A stretch of DNA of 38,492 nucleotides from NCBI GenBank assembly GCA_016934875.1, contig JAFGSC010000277.1, positions 1-38,492 of the forward strand, given 5' to 3'. A program made the position numbers and the translations under genes. The notes below the pieces were generated by a model that was given only the letters and a program-made list of their open reading frames with translations, had not been told where the DNA came from and ran no database searches. The DNA comes from Candidatus Atribacteria bacterium (GTDB lineage: Bacteria; Atribacterota; Phoenicimicrobiia; Phoenicimicrobiales; Stramentimicrobiaceae). Each line of letters begins with the position of its first letter. Position 1 is the stretch's first letter. Of this stretch, positions 33,693 through 38,492 are shown one piece after another.

Positions 33693-34071
33693 TTGATTTT
33701 TTAATGTTAGTATTATAAAATTTTACATTTATAGTTTCAAGTACCCAGTTTTTAAAATCACCATTTAAAAAATATCAATAATCGCTCAATTGCTCTCCAC
33801 CTTTAAAAAATACCTGTTATAAACAAGTAAAATATTGTTGCAGTATCTAGCTGTATGCTCAAAAATTGATGTTTTCAAAAAAACTTATAACAATATATTT
33901 CTAAAAGTCTATAAATTTTAGACCTGGCATCCTGTGCTTTGGTTTGTTCAAAACTTCATAACTATATGACAGCCGTAGTCAGAATGGCTGACAGAATACC
34001 TAATAGACAAAATGTCTTATTCTTGATTATTTTTAGCGAATTTAGTCAAAAAATCTTCAATTATTAAAAAC
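33693..34071. other. Intergenic gap with a possible WecB remnant
   Basis: No intact gene. Near 33926-33962 the minus strand reads EQTKAQDAR, close to MERPEAQDAG of the adjacent CapG-type gene, preceded by SAILTTAVI (compare SAILSFPAI), with two stops in between. About 20 of 24 bases match around GAAGCACAGGATGCC. It may be the decayed tail of a second wecB-like copy. Evidence is short. Confidence 0.35.
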
Positions 34072-35310
34072 TCATGTTATCCCATGCCACCTGTTCGATA
34101 AACCTGCCAGTCCCTGTATCAGTTTCAAAACCCTCCACGATGTATCGTTAATTGAATAATCTGCCACATTGTTATTGTATTTTCGTGACCTGTGTTCAGC
34201 AATGGCTGTTTCAATACTGTTTAAAACTACATCTTTGTTAAACCCTGTAAGAATAATAGTTCCGGCATCCTGTGCTTCGGGGCGTTCCATGGAGTTACGC
34301 AGCGAAATTGCCGGGAAGCTCAGAATAGCCGATTCCTCGCTGATGGTGCCGCTGTCGCTGATGGTGCAGGCAGCATGCATTTGGAGGGCTACGTAGTCGG
34401 TGAAGCCAAACGGTTTTAAGAACTGTATCATATGCTGTTGACTGCCGGGTTGTCCACCCCCTGCCCCCGCCAGCGGGGGACATTGTTCAGATTTGGCAGA
34501 CTGCTGACTACTATTTAGTTCTTCGATGCGTTTTAGGGTACGAGGATGGGTGGAGACAATTACCGGGTAATTATATTTTTCCACCAGTGATTCGAGTATA
34601 GCAAGTATGTTTTTCAGGTTCTCGGGATTGTCTACGTTTTCTTCGCGGTGGACGGAAACGATGAAATATTTACCGGGTATAAGTCCACCCCCTGCCCCCG
34701 CCAGCGGGGGACAGTTTTCAGCAAGATTAATATCTTTAAGGATAGTAGAGGTATCGATTTTGGGACGGTAATAATCCAATACTTCCTTCATGGGTGAACC
34801 GGTGAGGTAAATTCTTCTGTGGGGCAAGCCTTCGCTTAATAAGTGCCGGCGGGCATGCTCGGTATATACCAGGTTGAAATCGGCAATATGGTCTATAATA
34901 CGCCGGTTTATTTCTTCGGGTACATTAAAATCGAAACAGCGGTTACCTGCCTCCATATGAAAAATAGGTATATGCAATCTTTTGGCCATATATGCAGCCA
35001 GGCATGAATTTGTGTCACCCAGCACCAGCACAGCATCGGGCTTTTCTTTTTTAAGCACCTCTTCAGATTTGCGTATGATGTCGCCTACTGCGGCACCCAG
35101 CGATGAGGTGTCCACATTCAGAAAATAATCGGGTTTGCGTATTTCAAGATCCTTAAAAAAAATCTCGTTTAACTCGTAATCGTAGTTTTGCCCGGTATGT
35201 ACCAGAATATGGTTTGTATATTCATCCAGCCGCGCCATTACGCGCGAAAGACGTATGATTTCGGGGCGCGTGCCGAGGATTGTAAGGATTTTGAGTTTAT
35301 TTGTTTTCAT
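34072..35310 (-). CDS. wecB: UDP-GlcNAc 2-epimerase family (CapG/WbjD type) with two in-frame palindromic insertions
   Basis: A 412-residue non-hydrolysing 2-epimerase, long for a family of about 375. Active-site segments are LGTRPE at 12-17, HMEAGNRCFDFNVPEEINRR at 118-137 and SDSGTISEE at 318-326. The HMEAGNRCFD variant and the CapE/CapF neighbours point to formation of UDP-N-acetyl-L-fucosamine from its talosamine epimer. Two insertions of CPPLAGAGGG (residues 200-209 and 277-286) come from a perfectly repeated 31-bp GC-rich element. The first sits between the family's LAEN and GKYFIVSVHREENVD, the second in a loop before IQFLKPFGF; both are outside conserved motifs, so the enzyme may be active. 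ATG at 35310. Confidence 0.85.
   Translation of the reverse strand: MKTNKLKILTILGTRPEIIRLSRVMARLDEYTNHILVHTGQNYDYELNEIFFKDLEIRKPDYFLNVDTSSLGAAVGDIIRKSEEVLKKEKPDAVLVLGDTNSCLAAYMAKRLHIPIFHMEAGNRCFDFNVPEEINRRIIDHIADFNLVYTEHARRHLLSEGLPHRRIYLTGSPMKEVLDYYRPKIDTSTILKDINLAENCPPLAGAGGGLIPGKYFIVSVHREENVDNPENLKNILAILESLVEKYNYPVIVSTHPRTLKRIEELNSSQQSAKSEQCPPLAGAGGGQPGSQQHMIQFLKPFGFTDYVALQMHAACTISDSGTISEESAILSFPAISLRNSMERPEAQDAGTIILTGFNKDVVLNSIETAIAEHRSRKYNNNVADYSINDTSWRVLKLIQGLAGLSNRWHGIT
34452..34482 (-). repeat. 31-bp palindromic element inside wecB, second copy in reading order
   Basis: Identical over 31 bp to 34683-34713, with a CCCCCGC and GCGGGGG stem around the dinucleotide CA. It codes for CPPLAGAGGG in wecB. 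The surrounding low-complexity DNA (NSSQQSAKSEQ before, QPGSQQH after) also looks inserted. Confidence 0.75.
34683..34713 (-). repeat. 31-bp palindromic element inside wecB, first copy in reading order
   Basis: The twin of the copy at 34452-34482, 231 bp (77 codons) away, read in the same frame. It lies between NLAEN and LIPGKYF, just before the conserved HREENVDNPENL segment. Confidence 0.75.
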
Positions 35311-35319
35311 AATTATGGT

Positions 35320-35358
35320 TCTCGCGGAGTCGCGCAGAGTTTGACGCAGAGTTCCACA
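35320..35358. repeat. Terminal repeat on the left of the GxxExxY gene
   Basis: TCTCGCGGAGTCGCGCAGAG followed by TTTGACGCAGAG. It forms an imperfect inverted pair with 35767-35809 on the other side of the GxxExxY gene, and is repeated directly at 35863-35897. It lies between that gene and the wecB start. Confidence 0.6.
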
Positions 35359-35383
35359 GATTTAAATGCAAAGTAGTGCAAAT

Positions 35384-35761
35384 TTATAATTTATTCACGA
35401 TACGAACTATTCCATCTTTCATAGAGGAAACATTAAAATTCATAAGTAACCCAAGTTTTTTATCTGCCAGTTTTAAATAAGTAAGCAATTGTTTATGATG
35501 TACATCTAACAAAGTTTCAACGGATTTAATTTCAACAATTACCAAATCATTTATTAATAAATCTATGCGATAACCAATATCCATTTTAATGGTATCATAT
35601 ATCATAGGCAGTCCCACTTGTGTTTGAACTACCAAACCTTCCTTTTTAAGTTCATGTGCAAGCGCAACTTCATACGAAGATTCGAGTAAACCAGGTCCCA
35701 ACACAGTGTGGACTTTAAATGCGGCTCCTCTAATGGTATATGATAATTGATTTTCCTTCAT
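35384..35761 (-). CDS. GxxExxY protein
   Basis: A 125-residue member of the GxxExxY family; the name-giving motif is GLLESSY at 24-30, after GAAFKVHTVLGPG. A short PD-(D/E)xK-like core follows: YRIDLLINDLVIVEIKSVET, with Asp, Glu and Lys in nuclease spacing. The family is common in Bacteroidota and its function is unknown. The gene interrupts the capF-wecB order and is flanked by imperfect inverted repeats rich in CGCAGAG; a degraded second copy of the whole arrangement lies next to it. This suggests arrival as a discrete unit and not as a pathway member. Confidence 0.85.
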   Translation of the reverse strand: MKENQLSYTIRGAAFKVHTVLGPGLLESSYEVALAHELKKEGLVVQTQVGLPMIYDTIKMDIGYRIDLLINDLVIVEIKSVETLLDVHHKQLLTYLKLADKKLGLLMNFNVSSMKDGIVRIVNKL

Positions 35762-35766
35762 CTGTT

Positions 35767-36000
35767 TTCTGCGTCACTCAGCGGTTAACTCTCCGTGCCT
35801 CTGCGAGAGCTGCAAGGCATGAATTGTGAGCATTTTGAGTTTATTTGTTTTCATAATTATGGTTCTCGCAGAGTTGCGCAAAGTTTAACGCAGAGTACCG
35901 CTGTTTATTTATTTATAAATTATTTACCATTCGAATGATACCATCTTACATTTATATTTTCTGCGAAACTCAGCGGTTAACTCTGTATAACTCCGCGAGA
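35767..36000. repeat. Right repeat of the GxxExxY unit and a decayed second unit
   Basis: At 35767-35809 lies the right inverted arm (TTCTGCGTCACTCAGCGG onward). From 35822 to 35896 the DNA repeats 35279-35353 at about 68 of 74 positions, including the first 10-14 codons of wecB (MKTNKLK) and the left arm. Then 35911-35949 resembles the 3' end of the GxxExxY gene, and 35957-36000 is a second right arm. So this is a tandem copy whose GxxExxY gene has been mostly deleted. Confidence 0.65.
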
Positions 36001-36004
36001 CATC

Positions 36005-37123
36005 TTATACCTCTTCATAATAAGTATCCTGATCATCAGGGTTGAAAAACTCATTTATCCAGAAAATAGTGTACAGTTCTTCGTTTCCGGTGTTAGTTAT
36101 ATTATGAGTGTACCAGATAGGCATATCAACATAAGATGGCTCATTTCCATCCAGGTCAAAATTTAAAACTTCAGATGTTCCGATCCTTCTTAATTGAATT
36201 CTTGCTTTACCTTTAATTACAGCAAACCTTTCAATTTTTCGTGTATGAAAATGGTTGCCACGTGTAATACCCGGTTTGGTTGTTGAAAAAGATATTTGCC
36301 CGCCCAGTTGTGTCTTAATGGTTTCAACAAAAGTGCCCCTGTCATCGGTGTTTAGTTTTAGTCTTACAGGGTAATGGTTTCCAATGTCTATATAACACCT
36401 GAAAGTATTGAACAGGTTGGTATCAAAACGATCGTTTAATTCAGGGAACATTCCATTATCAAAATACTGTTCCTTGTAAGCACTGAGCTTTCCCAGGATG
36501 TCAGTAACTTTTATTTCCGAGGTATGATTTATCCTGCACTCTGCGAGTGAAAACTGATAATGAATTGCTTTCCAGATTTCCTGTACGAGTTCTCCTACGT
36601 AAATAAGTTTTAGCTGCCCGTCAATTTCAATTTTAGGTTCTTCGTTATGGGTAAGCTGGTGGCAAAATGTAGCAACCACCGAATTATAATACGGGTTGCC
36701 AAAAGGGCCGAAGACATTGGGTATGATAAACCCTGTAAAGAGAGTCTGGTTTTTATTGGCCCATTCAGTAAGCATCTTTCTTCCTTCAAGTTTCGATTTT
36801 CCATACAGGTTATCCCTTTCTTCCTGTGTAGACGAGGCAAACAATATATGCGGTTTTGAGCCGGTATCATCAAGCGCCTGTAAGAGTTGCCTGACCAGCC
36901 TGATGTTGGTATCATAAATAGCCTGAGGGTCATTATGCCTGTTCATTGCTGCCAGGTGGACAATTACATCGCATTGTTTTACAAATTCCTTAAGCTTTTC
37001 ATGGTCAGAAAAAAATTCATCACGAAAAGGTATCCGTGTAACTTCGTCTTTCTTAAGTCCAAGAAAATTATACAGATGGGTGCCTATAAACCCGGACTGA
37101 CCGGTGATGCCGATAGTTATCAT
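36005..37123 (-). CDS. capF: CapF/WbjC-type bifunctional reductase with cupin domain
   Basis: A 372-residue protein. The N-terminal SDR domain has GQSGFIG at 8-14, HLAAMNRHNDP near 56 and YGKSK at 107-111. The C-terminal cupin, from about 260, has the metal-binding PGITRGNHFHTRK (His291, His293) and PIWYTHNITN. CapF uses its cupin domain and SDR domain in succession to convert the CapE product into UDP-N-acetyl-6-deoxy-L-talosamine. Full length (family about 370). It is the second gene of the UDP-L-FucNAc pathway here, 48 bp after capE. Confidence 0.9.
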   Translation of the reverse strand: MITIGITGQSGFIGTHLYNFLGLKKDEVTRIPFRDEFFSDHEKLKEFVKQCDVIVHLAAMNRHNDPQAIYDTNIRLVRQLLQALDDTGSKPHILFASSTQEERDNLYGKSKLEGRKMLTEWANKNQTLFTGFIIPNVFGPFGNPYYNSVVATFCHQLTHNEEPKIEIDGQLKLIYVGELVQEIWKAIHYQFSLAECRINHTSEIKVTDILGKLSAYKEQYFDNGMFPELNDRFDTNLFNTFRCYIDIGNHYPVRLKLNTDDRGTFVETIKTQLGGQISFSTTKPGITRGNHFHTRKIERFAVIKGKARIQLRRIGTSEVLNFDLDGNEPSYVDMPIWYTHNITNTGNEELYTIFWINEFFNPDDQDTYYEEV

Positions 37124-37171
37124 TTACAGTGGTATATTCACAAGTTAATGGCAATAAAATTAAAGATATTT

Positions 37172-38212
37172 TTAAGGTTCGTAGGTAAGTGCTGATTCTT
37201 GTTTCAGGACATCTTCCCTTATAAAATTAAGTTTTAACAGCAATTGTTTTGTTTCATCAACATTTAGCCGCTGGGTATTGTGTGAAGTGTATTCGTTGGC
37301 TGAAGACACCTCAGATTCCCCTTCAGAGACAAATTTATTGTAATTCAGGTCGCGGGTATCGGCAGGTATCCTGTAATAGTTTTTCAATTCGGTTGCTTTA
37401 GCCATCTCTTCCCTGTTAACAAGTGTTTCGTATAGTTTCTCACCATGCCGGGTGCCGATAATTTTTACCGGTACATCTGACTTATAAAGCTCTTTGAGCG
37501 CCTGTGCCAAGTCAGCAATGGTTGATGCAGGTGATTTTTGAACAAAGATGTCTCCATTAGCGCCATTTTTAAATGCGAAAATAACCAGTTCAACCGCATC
37601 ATCTAATGTCATCATAAAACGGGTCATATTGGGATCGGTAATGGTTATGGCTTCGCTTTTTTTAATCTGGTCAACAAAAAGCGGTATTACCGAACCCCGT
37701 GAAGCCATGACATTACCATATCTTGTCCCACAGAATACCATTCCTTTGCTGTTAAGGTGCCTTGATTTTGCCACCATTACTTTTTCGCTGAGCGCTTTTG
37801 ACATCCCCATAGCATTAATAGGGTACACTGCCTTATCGGTACTAAGTACTATCACTTTTTTCACACTATGTTGTAAGGCAGCATCCAATACATTTTCACA
37901 CCCCAAAACATTGGTCCTTACAGCTTCTGCCGGAAAGAATTCACATGAAGGGACCTGTTTCAGGGCTGCCGCATGAAAAACATAATCTACCCCTGCCATT
38001 GCATAATCAATACTGTTGCGGTCTCTTACATCACCGATATAATATTTAATCTTCGGGTTTTTATAGAACTGCCGCATATCGTCCTGTTTCTTTTCATCGC
38101 GGCTGAAAATTCGTATTTCCCCGATTTCGGTGTCAAGGTACCTTCTCAAAACAGCATTGCCAAAAGAACCTGTACCACCTGTTATTAACAATATTTTGTT
38201 CTTAAATTCCAT
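37172..38212 (-). CDS. capE: CapE/WbjB-type UDP-GlcNAc 4,6-dehydratase/5-epimerase
   Basis: A 346-residue SDR of the FlaA1/CapE group. The NADP loop is TGGTGSFG at 11-18, the signature STDKAVYP at 124-131 and MGMSK at 135-139, where Met replaces the Tyr of ordinary SDRs, as is normal for this group. It carries out the first step from UDP-GlcNAc to UDP-N-acetyl-L-fucosamine. The following capF and capG-type genes complete the pathway. ATG at 38212. It is the most upstream gene of the locus in this window; earlier genes may lie beyond the edge. Confidence 0.9.
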   Translation of the reverse strand: MEFKNKILLITGGTGSFGNAVLRRYLDTEIGEIRIFSRDEKKQDDMRQFYKNPKIKYYIGDVRDRNSIDYAMAGVDYVFHAAALKQVPSCEFFPAEAVRTNVLGCENVLDAALQHSVKKVIVLSTDKAVYPINAMGMSKALSEKVMVAKSRHLNSKGMVFCGTRYGNVMASRGSVIPLFVDQIKKSEAITITDPNMTRFMMTLDDAVELVIFAFKNGANGDIFVQKSPASTIADLAQALKELYKSDVPVKIIGTRHGEKLYETLVNREEMAKATELKNYYRIPADTRDLNYNKFVSEGESEVSSANEYTSHNTQRLNVDETKQLLLKLNFIREDVLKQESALTYEP

Positions 38213-38492
38213 ACCTAAATATTTATTTGATTAACCATAATTTTTAGCAATAATATATCATTTTTAAATATAACCGGGCAAAGGTGTTTTGGTGATTAGT
38301 AATTAGTTATTAGTGATTTCCGCCTTCGCCGAAGCTCCGGTGGACAGGGGTTATTAGTGATTGATTACTAAAGATTTTATTAATCCCTGTATCATTCTTG
38401 AAATTATATCACTACTGTCCGACTAAAATATTTTTCAAATTATAAACCCTCTGAAATAAAAAGGTTTAATGATATTACGCCACCTACGGGGC
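38213..38492. other. Region upstream of capE
   Basis: No gene. It contains GTGATTAGTAATTAG-type simple sequence interrupted by a GC-rich palindromic element at 38319-38349. A promoter for the locus could lie here, but I see no box matching TAnnTTTG closely enough to call. Confidence 0.4.
38319..38349 (+). repeat. 31-bp GC-rich palindromic element with flanking direct repeats
   Basis: A 31-bp insert (TCCGCCTTCGCCGAAGCT..., ending GGTGGACAGGG, with CTTCG-C-CGAAG self-complementarity) lies between two copies of GTTATTAGTGATT (38306-38318 and 38350-38362). The host DNA is itself repetitive, so the 13-bp direct repeat may be coincidence or a target duplication. It is related to the insert at 2732-2764. 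Confidence 0.6.

Noticed and set aside
34072..35310. Calling the wecB gene a pseudogene because of its two insertions
   Set aside because: Both insertions keep the frame and all active-site motifs are present, so it may still be functional.

Overview
The window looks like an AT-rich chromosome segment from a member of the Bacteroidota. Pointers are the TAnnTTTG-type promoter boxes, weak ribosome binding sites, orphan ATPases with DUF4143 or DUF234 tails, a GxxExxY gene, four-helix-bundle (S23/IVP family) gene debris and dispersed intergenic repeats. Every gene I can support lies on the minus strand, so transcription runs from about 38.2 kb down to 0.7 kb. I see no rRNA, tRNA, CRISPR array or complete insertion sequence.

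Region 1 (38.2-10.9 kb) is a surface polysaccharide (O-antigen or capsule) locus. It opens with CapE/WbjB, CapF/WbjC and CapG/WbjD-type enzymes, which convert UDP-GlcNAc to UDP-N-acetyl-L-fucosamine, interrupted by a GxxExxY gene bounded by inverted repeats. Next come a sugar-nucleotide epimerase, a DPM1-like GT2, a fusion of a class II glutamine amidotransferase with a WbpG-type N-acetyl sugar amidotransferase, a first Wzx flippase, a hexapeptide acetyltransferase and an ArnT-like membrane protein. A second module holds a methyltransferase, a second Wzx, a GT4, a decayed TylF-type methyltransferase, a Wzy-like polymerase, two more GT4s, a polysaccharide deacetylase, an ATP-grasp enzyme, an asparagine-synthase homologue without its nucleophilic Cys, a GT4, a second ATP-grasp enzyme and a DUF354 protein. 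The genes are tightly packed, with ATGA or TTGA overlaps, and probably assemble, decorate (amidine, amide or acyl groups), flip and polymerise one glycan.

Region 2 (10.9-0.7 kb) is an accessory zone of single-gene units separated by repeats: an AbiEi/AbiEii-type toxin-antitoxin pair, four different P-loop ATPases and a second DUF354 paralogue. The ATPase genes and the AbiE pair carry palindromes at their promoters. The spacers hold seven remnants of the 3' end of four-helix-bundle genes, a MITE-like element and several imperfect palindromic repeats.

The most interesting structures are: (a) a four-helix-bundle gene whose two halves now lie 3.4 kb apart, separated by an ATPase unit and an AbiE unit that each end in a nearly identical ~220-bp repeat; (b) a family of ~31-bp GC-rich palindromic elements found inside genes. 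One copy shifts the C-terminal frame of a DUF354 gene, and removing exactly 31 bp restores the tail of its paralogue. Two identical copies lie in frame inside the CapG/WecB gene; (c) an amide-chemistry set (ATP-grasp, Cys-less AsnB, ATP-grasp, deacetylase) in the glycan locus.
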